From an uncultured Opitutales bacterium (GTDB lineage Bacteria; Verrucomicrobiota; Verrucomicrobiia; Opitutales; Seribacteraceae), in contig CALSMY010000014.1 in NCBI GenBank assembly GCA_943787575.1, positions 1-64,000 on the forward strand: a stretch of 64,000 bases of DNA, given 5' to 3'. The number at the start of each line of letters is the position of its first letter. The first letter of the stretch is position 1. The notes below the pieces were generated by a model. It worked only from the letters and a program-made list of their open reading frames with translations. It was not told the DNA's origin and ran no database searches. Below, piece by piece: positions 8,909-19,331 of the stretch. A program made the position numbers and the translations under genes.

Positions 8909-11587
8909 ATGAACCGCTCAAATACCTGGAAGCTTTTTTTCACCGCTCTTTTAACGGCGGTCGGCATATCCCTAATCCTCCCTTTTGAGGATCGGCCCCT
9001 TGGCGAATATGCCCTCTCCCAAGTAACCTCCGATGCCAATGCATCGAACCATGCAGGACACGAAAAGTTCTCAGAGGTGATTGATAATTTGCGTCTGCAA
9101 CTACCCGAAGACCAATCAATCGACTATGCAGCTTTGCGTGACTACGGAAAACGGAACCGTTTAGATTATGCTGCCTACTTCGAGGCCCCCCGCGGAGTCC
9201 TTGGCACAGTAGGTTCAAGGTTGGTTCCCTTTTTAGTTAAGCCAGGAATTCGAGCTGGCCATCTCAAGGATCGTGACAAACGCAACGATTTAATCCTTCG
9301 TACACTTCTTAAAAATTCACAAGCTGCAATCAAGCGGGGATTAGACCTGCGAGGTGGCATCGCATTTACCATGGAAGCGAACGACTTGAACATCTCCACA
9401 GACTTGGACCAGGCTTCAGGAGCCTCGCCCATGGACAAGGTGGTGGAGATTATGAGCGAGCGTCTCAATGCCTTTGGGGTTGCCGAGACTGTGGTACGTA
9501 AAAAAGGAGACCGGGCAATTGAGGTGCAAATTCCTGACCTTACGACCAAGCAGGATCCAGGAATTATTAATGAATTGCAAAAACCCGCGAAGCTTGAATT
9601 TCGAATCGTTAATACAAATAGCGAGGCACCCGTACCCGTGCAGGAAGGAGAGGAATGGACAGATGATGAAGGCATTCCTTACATTGCTCTTCTACGCAGT
9701 GATGCCCAACCCAATGAACGGCCGATTTGGGTTCGTAGGTTGTGGTCCGCAGATGGAGAAATTATTGCTGAGGCTTATCCCCGACAGGACCAAATGGGCG
9801 GGTGGGAAGTCGGCTTGGACTTTACCCCGGAGGGCGGACAGACTTTTGGAGATCTTACTGGCAAAATTGCTGAGTCGGCTGATTTAACTACGGGTATCCC
9901 TGGTCGTTTAGCCATCGTGCTTGACGGACAACTAGAAAGTGCTCCTACCGTAAAGGAACGTATTGGAGGTGGAAGTGCAGTAATCTCCGGAAACTTTAGC
10001 TTCCGGGAAGCTAAGATGCTATCGGATATTCTTAACAACCCCCTAAAAGTATCCCTCACCATTGGCGAGCAATATGAAGTCTCCCCCACATTGGCTGCCG
10101 GGGCTTTATCCAGTAGCTTGAACGCATGTTTGCTCGGAGCCGTGCTCGTGGTTGCTTTCATGATCGTATGGTACAAAGCAGGCGGAATGGTTGCCATTTT
10201 TTCAGTTGGATTGAATGTCCTCCTGGTAATAGCCACCTTGGCTGGTATCTTCCAAGCCACCTTTACCTTGCCTGGTATGGCTGCCTTGGTCCTTACCATT
10301 GGAATGGCAGTGGATGCTAATATTTTGATCTTTGAACGGATCAGGGAGGAATTGAGGGCGGGCAAGAGTCCGGAAAATGCCCTTGAGGGCGGATATGCCA
10401 AAGCCTTCTCAACTATCATTGACGCTAATCTTACAACTCTAATTACTGCAAGTATTTTGATCTGGCTAGGTACAGGACCCGTGAAAGGATTCGGTATTAC
10501 CCTGGCTATTGGTATTGCCACTTCTGTCTTTTGTGCCCTTTTCGTTAGCCGGATGTTGCTTACTCTGCTTGTAAAATCGGGCGTGCGCAACCTCATCAGT
10601 TTGCAAAGCATTCAAAAATCTGACCCCAAGCAAGGAATTGATTTTCACCGGTACCGCAAGGTCGCATTTCTTACTTCTTGGATCATCGTTGGAATTGGTA
10701 TTTTTTCGGTATACTCTAAACAAGACACGATTCTAGGGATTGATTTTCGTGGAGGAGAGGAATTAGTTGCTGGATTTTCTGAACCCATTGATGCTGGTAC
10801 CCTTGACGAATCATTCAAGTCCAATCCAGACCTCGGAGAAGTTCAACATGTTTATCGTTCTGAAGTGGGTTCGGGCGAAGGGGCAAGCCGTTTAGTTTTA
10901 CAGACGGAAGAAGGAAAATCCCGGGAAGCACTCGCACATTTGCAGGAAAATTTTCCCGAGGTTTCATTGGTCGAAGAAGGACTGAGTAACATTGGAGGAT
11001 CTGTCAGCGAACAAATAAAGAGCGACGCGATTCTTTCGGTATCAGTCGCCCTGTTTGGTATCCTACTCTATGTTGCTTTGCGGTTTGAGATGGGCTATGC
11101 CATCGGAGCGGTTGTGGCAACGATCCACGATATTTTAATGACCGTTGGTTTATTTGTACTCATAGGTCATTTATCAGACGGGATGCTTTGCTCCGGTCAG
11201 TTTACTGCTCCCATGCTTGCATCCATCCTCATGATCGTAGGTTACTCGATTAATGATACAATTGTGGTCTTTGACCGGATCCGGGAAGAATTGGAACTCA
11301 ACCCTGTGACCAATCTTCGAAAGATCGTAATGATTGCGATCAATCGTGTGCTTTCCCGTTCGATCCTCACTAGTTTTACCACCCTATTGGCTGCAACTTC
11401 TTTGTGGATTTTTGGAGCCGGAATTATCAACGATTTCGCCTTTGTATTTGTTATCGGTATTCTTACAGGAACTTTTTCATCCATCTTTATTGCCAGTCCG
11501 ATTTTCTACTTTTGGCACCGTGGAGACCGGAAGCATGTGGAAGAAGGAGAGTTGTTACCAAAGTACGACTGGCAAACCTCTAAATAA
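8909..11587 (+). CDS. secDF: Fused protein translocase subunit SecDF
   Basis: Natural SecD-SecF fusion of 892 residues; it uses the proton gradient to pull exported proteins across the inner membrane. SecD part: N-terminal helix, then RGLDLRGGIAFTMEA (about residues 144-158), periplasmic domain with ERLNAFGVAETVVRKKG, the FTPEGGQTFGDLT region, and membrane helices with AALVLTIGMAVDANILIFERIREELRAGKS. SecF part from about residue 575: LGIDFRGGEELVAGF, FPEVSLVEEGLSNIGGSV, and helices with ASILMIVGYSINDTIVVFDRIREEL. Both conserved acidic helix motifs are present. Bacteria with fused SecDF include Bacillus and many PVC and Bacteroidota members. recJ follows after 39 nt. Confidence 0.95.
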   Translation: MNRSNTWKLFFTALLTAVGISLILPFEDRPLGEYALSQVTSDANASNHAGHEKFSEVIDNLRLQLPEDQSIDYAALRDYGKRNRLDYAAYFEAPRGVLGTVGSRLVPFLVKPGIRAGHLKDRDKRNDLILRTLLKNSQAAIKRGLDLRGGIAFTMEANDLNISTDLDQASGASPMDKVVEIMSERLNAFGVAETVVRKKGDRAIEVQIPDLTTKQDPGIINELQKPAKLEFRIVNTNSEAPVPVQEGEEWTDDEGIPYIALLRSDAQPNERPIWVRRLWSADGEIIAEAYPRQDQMGGWEVGLDFTPEGGQTFGDLTGKIAESADLTTGIPGRLAIVLDGQLESAPTVKERIGGGSAVISGNFSFREAKMLSDILNNPLKVSLTIGEQYEVSPTLAAGALSSSLNACLLGAVLVVAFMIVWYKAGGMVAIFSVGLNVLLVIATLAGIFQATFTLPGMAALVLTIGMAVDANILIFERIREELRAGKSPENALEGGYAKAFSTIIDANLTTLITASILIWLGTGPVKGFGITLAIGIATSVFCALFVSRMLLTLLVKSGVRNLISLQSIQKSDPKQGIDFHRYRKVAFLTSWIIVGIGIFSVYSKQDTILGIDFRGGEELVAGFSEPIDAGTLDESFKSNPDLGEVQHVYRSEVGSGEGASRLVLQTEEGKSREALAHLQENFPEVSLVEEGLSNIGGSVSEQIKSDAILSVSVALFGILLYVALRFEMGYAIGAVVATIHDILMTVGLFVLIGHLSDGMLCSGQFTAPMLASILMIVGYSINDTIVVFDRIREELELNPVTNLRKIVMIAINRVLSRSILTSFTTLLAATSLWIFGAGIINDFAFVFVIGILTGTFSSIFIASPIFYFWHRGDRKHVEEGELLPKYDWQTSK

Positions 11588-11626
11588 TTACGAAATCTAT
11601 ATTCGTTTTTTAATTCCCGTTCGGTT

Positions 11627-13354
11627 TTGAAAAAATGGGCCGAGCGTTCGGCGGAACCAAAATCCGTTGAACTTTTACAACACAAGTTAGGAATCTCCTC
11701 ACTTTTGGCTAATCTTTTGGTTAAGCGCGGCCTGTTAAACCCAGACGAAGTCGAATGTTTCCTCAGGCCCAAGTTAAGACACCTAGAGGATCCCTTTGCC
11801 TTAGCAAATATGGACTTGGCCATTTCTAGAATTTTACAAGCCCGCGAGAAAAAAGAGAAAATCTTACTTATTGGAGATTATGATGTGGATGGAATTACCT
11901 CTTCTGTGATAACTCGCTTAGCCTTGGAGTCTCTGGGTATGGTTGTAGAAACCATCATCCCTAAGCGCTTGAGTGAAGGATATGGACTGACCCAAAAGGC
12001 TCTCGAACGAGGCCTTGGTAATGATAATTTTGGATTGGTCATGGCTTTGGACTGCGGGACCAATTCCTCGACTGAAGCAAACTACCTTAAATCTGAAGGA
12101 ATCGATTTGATCGTCGTTGATCATCATCAACTCAAGGGAGATCAAGCAGCAGATGCGATTTTGATCAACCCTCACCTTCAGGAAGATAAAGGAGAACCTT
12201 GGCGAAACCTCTGTACCGCTGGACTGTGTTTCAAATTAGTGCATGCACTTTATAAACGGGCCCGTGAATTAAACCTTCCTAACTCTTCAGAACTAACACC
12301 CAGAGATTTCCTGCCACTCTGTGCGATCGGTACATTGGCTGACCTTGTGCCCCTGAAGGATGAAAATCGGATCTTTTCGCGATTTGGAATCAAGCGATTA
12401 TTTATCGATGCCTCACCTGGTTTACTCGCTCTACTCGCTGAATGCGGCCTGGACGATTCCATTGAACCCGAAACCGAAGATATTACTTACAAACTTGCCC
12501 CCCGAATCAATGCCTGTGGAAGGTTGAATGAGCCTGAAACCGCAGTTTCCCTACTTTTAGAAAAAAACCAAAAGGAATGCAAAAGCCTTGCCCGGCAACT
12601 TACTCAATTTAACGAGGAAAGGAAGGGCATTGAAGCCAAACTAACTGCAGATGCCCTTGCACAAGCTGAGGAAAATTTCGCCAATGAACCTGCTGCTGTG
12701 GTTTGTGGCACTGGAGATGCATGGCACCCTGGAGTGGTAGGAATCGTGGCCGGAAAACTTGCCAATTCATTGAACAAACCCTGCCTGGTTTTGGCTCAGG
12801 CGGAAGGCGGAGAATACTGTGGTTCAGGACGAGGTGTAACGGGAGTAAACTTAGTCGAAATTCTCGCATCCTGCCAAGACAAGCTTACGCATTGGGGTGG
12901 ACATCCCGTTGCTGTAGGGCTCGGTTTGAAAGAGGATCAACTCGATACATTTATTGAGGAATTTTTAAAGGCCGCCAAAAGGAGTGGGTCAACAAAGGAA
13001 GAAACTCCTGAACTAATTATAGACGCCTGGGTATCGAAAAATGATTTACGCTATGAATTATTGGATGAAATTAATGGCTTAGGCCCTTTTGGGCAGGATA
13101 ATCGCGAACCCGTACTAGCTATAAAAAGGGTTTCGCTGGAGTCTCCCGTACGAAAAATTGGAAATGGAGAACATTTTCAATTTTCATTACGCAATTCAAA
13201 TGGATACATCCGAGGAATTGCCTGGAGAATGGCAGACCGAATACCCGAAGAGAATCAATCTATCGACCTCGCCTTTAAACTAAGAAGAAATTATTGGAAT
13301 GGACGAAGTTCCCTTCAACTGGTCTTGGAGGATTGGAAACCAAGTGATTCCTGA
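11627..13354 (+). CDS. recJ: Single-stranded-DNA-specific exonuclease RecJ
   Basis: 5'-to-3' ssDNA exonuclease of recombination and mismatch repair; 575 residues. DHH domain: ILLIGDYDVDGITSSVI (about 81-97), GLVMALDCGTNS and the name-giving IVVDHHQLK; then ICAIGTLADLV-like LPLCAIGTLADLVPLKDENR and LAPRINACGRLNEPETAV. DHHA1 domain: WHPGVVGIVAGKL, then THWGGHPVAVGLGL. A C-terminal OB fold completes it (INGLGPFGQDNREPVLAI). The start is TTG at 11627 (MKKWAERSAEP), the only start giving the usual N-terminus without reaching into secDF. The stop faces glyS with a 43-nt gap. Confidence 0.94.
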   Translation: MKKWAERSAEPKSVELLQHKLGISSLLANLLVKRGLLNPDEVECFLRPKLRHLEDPFALANMDLAISRILQAREKKEKILLIGDYDVDGITSSVITRLALESLGMVVETIIPKRLSEGYGLTQKALERGLGNDNFGLVMALDCGTNSSTEANYLKSEGIDLIVVDHHQLKGDQAADAILINPHLQEDKGEPWRNLCTAGLCFKLVHALYKRARELNLPNSSELTPRDFLPLCAIGTLADLVPLKDENRIFSRFGIKRLFIDASPGLLALLAECGLDDSIEPETEDITYKLAPRINACGRLNEPETAVSLLLEKNQKECKSLARQLTQFNEERKGIEAKLTADALAQAEENFANEPAAVVCGTGDAWHPGVVGIVAGKLANSLNKPCLVLAQAEGGEYCGSGRGVTGVNLVEILASCQDKLTHWGGHPVAVGLGLKEDQLDTFIEEFLKAAKRSGSTKEETPELIIDAWVSKNDLRYELLDEINGLGPFGQDNREPVLAIKRVSLESPVRKIGNGEHFQFSLRNSNGYIRGIAWRMADRIPEENQSIDLAFKLRRNYWNGRSSLQLVLEDWKPSDS

Positions 13355-13397
13355 ACCGCCCTTTAGAAAACCTCTCAGGATCAAATAACTCTAACGG

Positions 13398-14903
13398 TTA
13401 GGGGTTTATTTTTTCCTCCAAATAAGCAACCGCTTCATCCTCAGATAATCTTTCCTGCTTTGTGGAATCCCGATCGCGCAAGGTGATTGATCCATCCCCT
13501 TCTAAAGTGTCAAAGTCTACGGTTAATGCATAAGGTACGCCTGCTTCATCCGCCCGACGATAGCGGCGACCAATCGCTCCTGACTGATCGTACATCACAT
13601 TCCATTTTCTTTGTAACCGTTGATAAAGAGATTGAGCCTTCTCCACTAATTCCGGTTTGTTTTTAACCAGAGGGAAAACGGATGCCTTAATAGGTGCGAC
13701 CCTTGGATGAAATTTCATAACCGTTCGTTTTTCCCCACCAACTTCATCAATTTGATAGGCGGCACACAAAACTGCCAGGAATGTACGGTCTACCCCAAGA
13801 CTGGGCTCAATCACATTTGGCAGGTAGCGTTCCTTCAATCCCTCGTCAAAATACTCCAAGCTCTTTCCTGAGTGTTCCTGGTGCTGAGTGAGATCAAAGT
13901 TTCCTCGAGCGGCAATTCCTTCGAGCTCATGTTCACCGAAAGGAAATTTAAAGGTAATATCTGTACAAGCCTGAGCATAATGGGCGAGTTTGTTTTTGGG
14001 ATGAACCTCTTCCCCCAACATATCTGAGGTCAATCCAATCGATTGAAACCATTTCTTTCTGGCATCAATCCATTCGCGATGATAGCGAGGCCAATGCTCA
14101 TCTCCAGGCGGAATAAAGTATTCAATTTCCATCTGTTCAAATTCGCGCGAACGAAAGATAAAATTTCGGGGAGTAATTTCATTGCGAAAAGCCTTACCGA
14201 TTTGAGCAATGCCAAAAGGAACTTTCACGCGGCCCGTATCCACGATATTTTTAAAATTGGCAAAAATCCCCTGGGCTGTTTCAGGACGCAAGTAGCATTT
14301 GGAAGAACCATCTCTCAAAGCTCCCACATGAGTCTCGAACATCATATTAAACTCGCGCGGGGGAGTAAGAGAACCAGGCTTGCCCGTTGCCGGGGATGGA
14401 ACCAGTTGTTGCTGCTCGGTTGACAATTCGTCGTAAGGAAGAAGTTTGAGCTCGCTCAGGCTTCCCTGCTTGGCTGCTTTTCGCTTGATAGATTCTGCCA
14501 TTTTAGCCGCATCCTCCTGCATGGATTCAGACTCAAGCATAGATATCCAACCCAAGGAATCTCCATCCACCAAAACTTCTGCAGCAAAAAGCTGATCCGC
14601 ACGGTACCGCATTTTAGACTCCTTACAATCTACCATTGGATCGGTGAATCCGTCCACATGACCGGAAGCTTGCCATATCCTTGGATTCATAATGATACTC
14701 GAATCGAGTCCCACCATGTCATCCCGGCGACGCACCATATCTTCCCACCAGGCATCTTTTATGTTCTTGCGCAACTCCACACCAAGCGGGCCGTAGTCAA
14801 AGAAACCATTTAAACCGCCGTAAATTTCAGATGATTGAAATACAAATCCGCGCCTTTTGGACAGGGATATGATTTCCTCGATCAAGCTATTTTCCTTACT
14901 CAT
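13398..14903 (-). CDS. glyS: Glycyl-tRNA synthetase, homodimeric class II type
   Basis: Alpha2-type GlyRS (the eukaryote/archaea-like form also found in many bacteria), 501 residues. Motif 1 region: [25 protein letters not shown] (about 24-48); then [26 protein letters not shown]. Motif 2: [17 protein letters not shown] and [34 protein letters not shown]. Motif 3: [18 protein letters not shown]. The C-terminal anticodon-binding domain runs from about residue 400 ([17 protein letters not shown]). Name note: this class is often labelled glyQS or glyS; it is not the alpha2beta2 enzyme of E. coli. Monocistronic; divergent from the small lipoprotein gene at 15038. Confidence 0.95.
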   Translation of the reverse strand: MSKENSLIEEIISLSKRRGFVFQSSEIYGGLNGFFDYGPLGVELRKNIKDAWWEDMVRRRDDMVGLDSSIIMNPRIWQASGHVDGFTDPMVDCKESKMRYRADQLFAAEVLVDGDSLGWISMLESESMQEDAAKMAESIKRKAAKQGSLSELKLLPYDELSTEQQQLVPSPATGKPGSLTPPREFNMMFETHVGALRDGSSKCYLRPETAQGIFANFKNIVDTGRVKVPFGIAQIGKAFRNEITPRNFIFRSREFEQMEIEYFIPPGDEHWPRYHREWIDARKKWFQSIGLTSDMLGEEVHPKNKLAHYAQACTDITFKFPFGEHELEGIAARGNFDLTQHQEHSGKSLEYFDEGLKERYLPNVIEPSLGVDRTFLAVLCAAYQIDEVGGEKRTVMKFHPRVAPIKASVFPLVKNKPELVEKAQSLYQRLQRKWNVMYDQSGAIGRRYRRADEAGVPYALTVDFDTLEGDGSITLRDRDSTKQERLSEDEAVAYLEEKINP

Positions 14904-14982
14904 TTTAAAAAATGATATAACCTAGCTATTACCCGGTGACTGGACAATCTAATAACAAGCCAGTTTTTGAGCAAAGTTCATG

Positions 14983-15011
14983 TTGACTCCGAGTGAGTAA
15001 AATTTTTGTAT
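14983..15011 (+). promoter_or_regulatory. Candidate sigma70-like promoter for the 15038 lipoprotein gene
   Basis: TTGACT is followed after 17 nt by TTGTAT, giving a good -35 but a weak -10. If used, transcription would begin near 15018, which removes the upstream GTG at 14993 and supports ATG 15038 as the start of the lipoprotein. By-eye match only. Confidence 0.25.
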
Positions 15012-15037
15012 TAACCTTGATGGGCAAATACTCGACC

Positions 15038-15292
15038 ATGCAAAAAAGGCTTCTTCCTCTTTGCTTACTTGCATTGGTAAGTTTGGCGTCATCCAGTTGT
15101 GGATTGAATCCTAAAAAATATTTTTCTAAAAAAGTAAATTTAGCGGGAGTGGTAACTCACGAACCTGCTTCATACACTCCTATCGAAACAGGAACCTTTC
15201 GGTTAAGCTCTGATGAGTTGGTGAACCGGAGAGACCACAAGGGTGGAAAAACCACTCTTTTTTGGGGTTTGCTTACTTACACAGATTATTAA
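15038..15292 (+). CDS. Small predicted lipoprotein
   Basis: Unrecognised 84-residue lipoprotein. Starting at ATG 15038 gives a clean signal peptide (MQKRLLPLCLLALVSLASSSC) with lipobox LASSSC, Cys at residue 21; the longer track start at GTG 14993 would bury that signal behind 15 residues and is disfavoured. The mature part is basic then mixed (GLNPKKYFSKKVNLAGVV), and ends in KTTLFWGLLTYTDY. No domain recognised. It stands alone between glyS (divergent) and the Fur gene, followed by a short palindromic hairpin. Confidence 0.65.
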   Translation: MQKRLLPLCLLALVSLASSSCGLNPKKYFSKKVNLAGVVTHEPASYTPIETGTFRLSSDELVNRRDHKGGKTTLFWGLLTYTDY

Positions 15293-15303
15293 TCCGTAAA
15301 TTC

Positions 15304-15317
15304 GCGAGTTAACTCGC
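15304..15317. terminator. Perfect 14-nt palindrome, possible weak terminator or operator
   Basis: GCGAGTTAACTCGC equals its own reverse complement. As RNA it can fold as a 5-bp stem (GCGAG/CTCGC) with a TTAA loop, 12 nt after the lipoprotein stop. The following bases are AATTCTAAGCTTTT, a weak U tract. As DNA it could equally be a dimeric repressor site upstream of fur. Confidence 0.4.
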
Positions 15318-15337
15318 AATTCTAAGCTTTTCAGGAA

Positions 15338-15352
15338 TTAGAATAATTCCAA
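15338..15352 (+). promoter_or_regulatory. Fur/PerR-like 7-1-7 box upstream of fur and suf
   Basis: TTAGAATAATTCCAA reads as TTAGAAT-A-ATTCCAA; the perfect reverse complement of the left arm would be ATTCTAA, so one of seven positions differs. This is the spacing and base pattern of Fur/PerR family boxes (for example TTATAATNATTATAA for PerR). The wider repeat GGAATTA-GAA-TAATTCC is also symmetric. It lies 44 nt before ATG 15397, consistent with autoregulation of the Fur gene and the sufCBD genes behind it. Confidence 0.55.
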
Positions 15353-15396
15353 TTTAGCTTGTGAAGTATCTGACATTGGATAAGATTATACTTTCA

Positions 15397-15834
15397 ATGC
15401 CTAACTCACTTTCATCATTCAATAGAGATACTTTTAACACAGCTCTGCGTGAAAAAGGCCTACGCCCGACTAAACAACGAGCCTGTGTTTACGGAGTAAT
15501 TCTTGATAAGCGGGACCATCCAACTGCTGACGATATTTATGACCGAGTTAAAAGGCATTTGCCGGGAACTTCTTTTGCTACGGTTTATAACTGCCTTGAA
15601 ACCCTAGTTGGATGCGACTTGGTTAGGCAAGTTAACATGGATCGCTCCCCTACCCGCTACTGTCCAAATCTTACACCTCACGCTCATTTCAGGTGTACTC
15701 AGTCTGGCAAGATTTATGATGTCGAAATCGATAATGATACATTATCACTAATGCAAGCACTTGTACCCGAAGGATTTGAAGCAGAAAACCTAGACCTATC
15801 TTTTTCAGGAACAGCTAAATCTTCAAATAATTAG
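15397..15834 (+). CDS. Fur/PerR-family transcriptional regulator
   Basis: Fur-superfamily repressor of about 145 residues, probably controlling the Fe-S assembly genes that follow. Winged helix: [57 protein letters not shown]. Metal/dimer domain: [25 protein letters not shown], with the conserved HAHF metal ligands. The usual structural-zinc CxxC after HAHF is reduced to a single Cys (FRCTQSG), and there is no second CxxC at the C-terminus. The GTG at 15361 used by the ORF track would put the Fur-like box just 8 nt before the start; ATG 15397 gives a more normal layout. Whether it senses iron or peroxide is not visible. sufC starts 32 nt downstream. Confidence 0.85.
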   Translation: MPNSLSSFNRDTFNTALREKGLRPTKQRACVYGVILDKRDHPTADDIYDRVKRHLPGTSFATVYNCLETLVGCDLVRQVNMDRSPTRYCPNLTPHAHFRCTQSGKIYDVEIDNDTLSLMQALVPEGFEAENLDLSFSGTAKSSNN

Positions 15835-15866
15835 AGTCTCCAAACTTTTACACCTACCTACCAATT

Positions 15867-16622
15867 GTGAACTCATTAAAAATTGATAACCTACAAGCCT
15901 CTATAGGCGACAAAAGCATACTCCATGGACTTTCCCTGGAAATACCCAAAGGCGAAGTCCATGCAATCATGGGTCCGAACGGAAGTGGAAAGAGTACCTT
16001 GGCTAAGGTATTGTCTGGTCACCCCGATTACGAAGTAACAGGTGGAACCGCGACCTTAGATGATGACAGCCTGCTTGGTTTGGAACCTGATGAAATATCA
16101 AGGCTTGGATTATTTCTCGCCTTTCAATACCCGATGGAAGTTCCAGGGGTAAGTATCGCTAACTTTATAAGAGCGGCGCTAAATGCTCGATTAAAAGAAG
16201 GCGAAAAAATAAAGGCAGTTGAGTATTATAAAGATTTGTATGCCCACATGGATGATTTGGGTATGGACCGAAAGTTTACTTCCCGTTCACTTAATGACGG
16301 ATTTTCAGGCGGTGAAAAGAAACGTTGTGAGATCCTGCAGATGTCGATGTTAAACCCCAAGTATGCGATTTTAGATGAAACAGATAGTGGTTTGGATATT
16401 GACGCCTTGCGAGTGGTTTCAGACGGGGTTAACCGGATGCGTAATCCAGAGCGAGGAATCCTCGTGATTACCCATTACCAAAGGCTTTTAGATTACATCG
16501 TGCCGGATTATGTCCATGTGATGTCAGAAGGAAAAATTGTCCGTACCGGTGGCAAGGAACTTGCCCTTGAATTAGAAGACCGCGGATACGACTGGATCAA
16601 ACAAGAAGCTGTCGCTTCGTAG
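15867..16622 (+). CDS. sufC: Fe-S cluster assembly ATPase SufC
   Basis: ABC-type ATPase of the SufBCD scaffold, 251 residues, cytoplasmic. Walker [10 protein letters not shown] (36-44), Q loop in [14 protein letters not shown] with the SufC-typical PxExPGV, signature [14 protein letters not shown], Walker [19 protein letters not shown], and switch His in [13 protein letters not shown]. Start GTG 15867 gives [14 protein letters not shown]. Order C-B-D as in many Gram-negatives and Bacillota. It has no transmembrane partner, as expected. Confidence 0.97.
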   Translation: MNSLKIDNLQASIGDKSILHGLSLEIPKGEVHAIMGPNGSGKSTLAKVLSGHPDYEVTGGTATLDDDSLLGLEPDEISRLGLFLAFQYPMEVPGVSIANFIRAALNARLKEGEKIKAVEYYKDLYAHMDDLGMDRKFTSRSLNDGFSGGEKKRCEILQMSMLNPKYAILDETDSGLDIDALRVVSDGVNRMRNPERGILVITHYQRLLDYIVPDYVHVMSEGKIVRTGGKELALELEDRGYDWIKQEAVAS

Positions 16623-16646
16623 AACCCTCCCTACCCCCATTTACAT

Positions 16647-18053
16647 ATGATTAGTCCGTCCCAACTCGATGTTGATCGCGATAAAGGTAATTTTCACTAC
16701 GATACCGATTATTCCTTCGATGCCGGTATCGGTTTATCCGAAGATGTAGTCCGCTACATTTCAGAGGTTAAAAAAGAGGATCCTTGGATGCTTGATTTCA
16801 GGCTAAAAGCATTATCCACTTTCGAGAAAAAGCCTATGCCTACTCATTGGGCAACCGATGACTTGAAAAACATTAATTTCGATGTCATTCGCTATTATTT
16901 GGCCAAAGGTCAGCAACCAAGCCGGACATGGGACGAGGTGCCGGATGATATCAAAAATACTTTTGAGCGCCTGGGTATCCCCGAGCAGGAAAGAAAATTT
17001 CTTGCCGGCGTGGAAGCCCAGTTCGACAGTGAAGCGGCTTACTCGAATATGAAAGAGGACCTAGCAAAAGAAGGGGTTATCTTCGTGGGTTCAACCGAAG
17101 GATTAAAAGAACATCCGGAAATATTCCGCAAATGGTTTGGAAAAGTTATCCCAACCTCAGACAACAAATTTTCAGCCCTAAACAGTGCGGTGTTCAGTGG
17201 AGGTAGTTTTATTTACATTCCACCGGGAGTTAAACTTGCTCAGCCTCTTCAGGCTTATTTCCGTATTAATGCAGAAAACTTTGGTCAATTTGAACGTACC
17301 CTAATCATTGCCGACGAAGGTTCTGAAGTCATGTACATGGAAGGTTGCACTGCACCAAAATTCGAAACCTCAACCCTGCACAGTGCAGTGGTTGAATTGG
17401 TCGCATTAAAGGGAGCTAAAATCCAATATGTAACCGTTCAAAACTGGTCCAATAATGTATTTAATTTGGTTACCAAGCGTGCTCTTGCCGAAGAAGAGGC
17501 TGAGGTAAGATGGATCGATTGTAATATCGGTTCTCGCCTAACAATGAAATATCCCGGAGTTATTTTAAAGGGAAGAAAAGCCCGCGGTGAAGTTGTCTCT
17601 ATAGCCTTGGCAAATGATGGCCAGCATCAGGACACCGGAGCAAAAATGGTTCATGCCGCCGATGAAACCACCAGTAATGTAGTTTCCAAGTCTATTTCCA
17701 TTGGTGACGGGCGCTCTTCTTACCGTGGATTGGTGCAAATGCCCGGACATTTGAAGGGCTGTAAAAACAATACCGAATGCGATGCCCTTTTGATTAACAA
17801 CAAAAGCCAAACCGATACCTATCCTGCGATTACCGTGCAAGGAGATGCTAATTCAGTCCAGCATGAAGCCAGTGTTTCCAAGGTCAGTGCCGAGCAAATA
17901 TTTTACATGAAGCAACGTGGATTAGGGGAAGCCGAAGCGATGAGTCTATGCGTAAATGGATTCGTCAATGATTTGATTCGAGAATTCCCTATGGAATACA
18001 GTGTGGAACTAAAACGCTTAATTGATCTGGAGATGGAGGGCTCCGTAGGATAA
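16647..18053 (+). CDS. sufB: Fe-S cluster assembly scaffold protein SufB
   Basis: SufB, 468 residues, forms the SufBC2D scaffold on which Fe-S clusters are built. N-terminal part [23 protein letters not shown]; beta-helix core with [48 protein letters not shown] and the acceptor-Cys region [19 protein letters not shown]-terminus [20 protein letters not shown] and [14 protein letters not shown]. All family hallmarks are intact. Follows sufC by 24 nt and precedes sufD by 9 nt. Confidence 0.97.
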   Translation: MISPSQLDVDRDKGNFHYDTDYSFDAGIGLSEDVVRYISEVKKEDPWMLDFRLKALSTFEKKPMPTHWATDDLKNINFDVIRYYLAKGQQPSRTWDEVPDDIKNTFERLGIPEQERKFLAGVEAQFDSEAAYSNMKEDLAKEGVIFVGSTEGLKEHPEIFRKWFGKVIPTSDNKFSALNSAVFSGGSFIYIPPGVKLAQPLQAYFRINAENFGQFERTLIIADEGSEVMYMEGCTAPKFETSTLHSAVVELVALKGAKIQYVTVQNWSNNVFNLVTKRALAEEEAEVRWIDCNIGSRLTMKYPGVILKGRKARGEVVSIALANDGQHQDTGAKMVHAADETTSNVVSKSISIGDGRSSYRGLVQMPGHLKGCKNNTECDALLINNKSQTDTYPAITVQGDANSVQHEASVSKVSAEQIFYMKQRGLGEAEAMSLCVNGFVNDLIREFPMEYSVELKRLIDLEMEGSVG

Positions 18054-18062
18054 TTCGTCGTC

Positions 18063-19319
18063 ATGAGCCAAGAAACTCTTACATCTCCCGTTTCCATGCC
18101 TCCCTTCTCTTTTAATCAACCTCAAACCTTCGAACTCTTTGCTGAAGGCAGATCCTGGGAACCCGGTTGGCTGGCCGACTACCGCAAGGAATGTTGGGAA
18201 CAATTCTCCGCTTTACCAGATAGGATTCTCAAAGATGAAAGATGGCGGTTTTCTCCCCGTGCTCGTTTTGGGCTTACTAAAATCGACGGATTGGCAAACG
18301 CCAAAGAATCTCTACTTATCGAATCTGCCAGCACCGTGGATGGTATATCCTTTGATCTTTTGGATCGTTTGATCCTTGACCAAGCTCATTCACTTTCGCT
18401 GCTTCCCAAAATTTCCGGTCCAAATTTAGGGGCTGATGATTACTCCTTGCTAACCGGGGCTTTTGCAGAAAATGGGTTTATACTGCGTGCTCAAGCTTCA
18501 ACACGATCAGATGAACCTTTAATCATTGAGCATCGGGAACCAGAGGCAGGGAAAATCGCTTTTCATCACAACCTCATCGAACTGGAAGCTCATGCAGAGG
18601 TCACCTTGATTGAAAAACTTACGGCACATCCAGATAATCCGGGTGGTCATATTTCCAATCTTTTAAAAGTGCGCCTTGGGGAAGGTGCCCGCCTAAACCG
18701 AGTGGTTCTACAAGAATGTTCCCAGAGTTCATCCCTAGTACAAATGGAAAATTTCATTGTGGGGAAAAATGCCAACTTAAACACGGTTACCTTACATCTT
18801 GGATCTGGCCAATCCCGTATCGAGTCAAAAGGTGTTTTGCAGGGAGACGGGGCTAATTTTGATTACGGCTCAGTCTACCTTGGTAAGAATGATCAGCTTT
18901 TTGACCAACGGACCATCCAGGTACATGAAGCCCCTCACTGCACAAGTAATTTGCTTTGCAAAAATGTTTTGTGTAACCAATCAAGGTCGATTTTTTCTGG
19001 TTTAATTAAAGTGGAAGAGGAAGCTCAGCATACCGACGCTTATCAAACCAATCGAAACTTGCTTCTTGGATCAGAAGGAAAAGCAGACTCTTTGCCTGGG
19101 TTGGAAATTTTAGCAAACGAAGTTAAATGCAGTCATGGTGCCACCACCAGCAGAATTGATCCTCAGGATTTATTCTATCTGCAAAGCCGAGGAATTACTT
19201 CAGAAAAGTCTGAAAAATTAATTGCCCTTGGTTTCCTTAACGAGCCATTGATGGGGATAAACGATAAAAACACCAGAGAATGGGCTTTGCAATGCCTGGA
19301 ATCTTCTTTTGCGTCCTAG
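18063..19319 (+). CDS. sufD: Fe-S cluster assembly protein SufD
   Basis: SufD, 418 residues, partner of SufB in the scaffold. The N-terminal helical part (ALPDRILKDERWRFSPRARFG) is followed by a parallel beta-helix (LVQMENFIVGKNANLNTVTLHLGSG) and the conserved stretch LEILANEVKCSHGATTSRIDPQDLFYLQSRGI, carrying the Cys-Ser-His-Gly motif with the His proposed to assist cluster assembly. Sequence is more variable than SufB, as usual. The next gene starts 12 nt later. Confidence 0.94.
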   Translation: MSQETLTSPVSMPPFSFNQPQTFELFAEGRSWEPGWLADYRKECWEQFSALPDRILKDERWRFSPRARFGLTKIDGLANAKESLLIESASTVDGISFDLLDRLILDQAHSLSLLPKISGPNLGADDYSLLTGAFAENGFILRAQASTRSDEPLIIEHREPEAGKIAFHHNLIELEAHAEVTLIEKLTAHPDNPGGHISNLLKVRLGEGARLNRVVLQECSQSSSLVQMENFIVGKNANLNTVTLHLGSGQSRIESKGVLQGDGANFDYGSVYLGKNDQLFDQRTIQVHEAPHCTSNLLCKNVLCNQSRSIFSGLIKVEEEAQHTDAYQTNRNLLLGSEGKADSLPGLEILANEVKCSHGATTSRIDPQDLFYLQSRGITSEKSEKLIALGFLNEPLMGINDKNTREWALQCLESSFAS

Positions 19320-19331
19320 CTATTTAAATAT

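Noticed and set aside
11058-11484. ORFs antisense to secDF and other long genes
   Set aside because: Shadows of the coding frame with low-complexity Ser/Arg/Pro-rich translation and no family features.
15361-15396. GTG 15361 as the start of the Fur gene
   Set aside because: It would leave the Fur-like operator only 8 nt upstream and adds 12 residues not seen in the family; ATG 15397 is preferred, though not proven.
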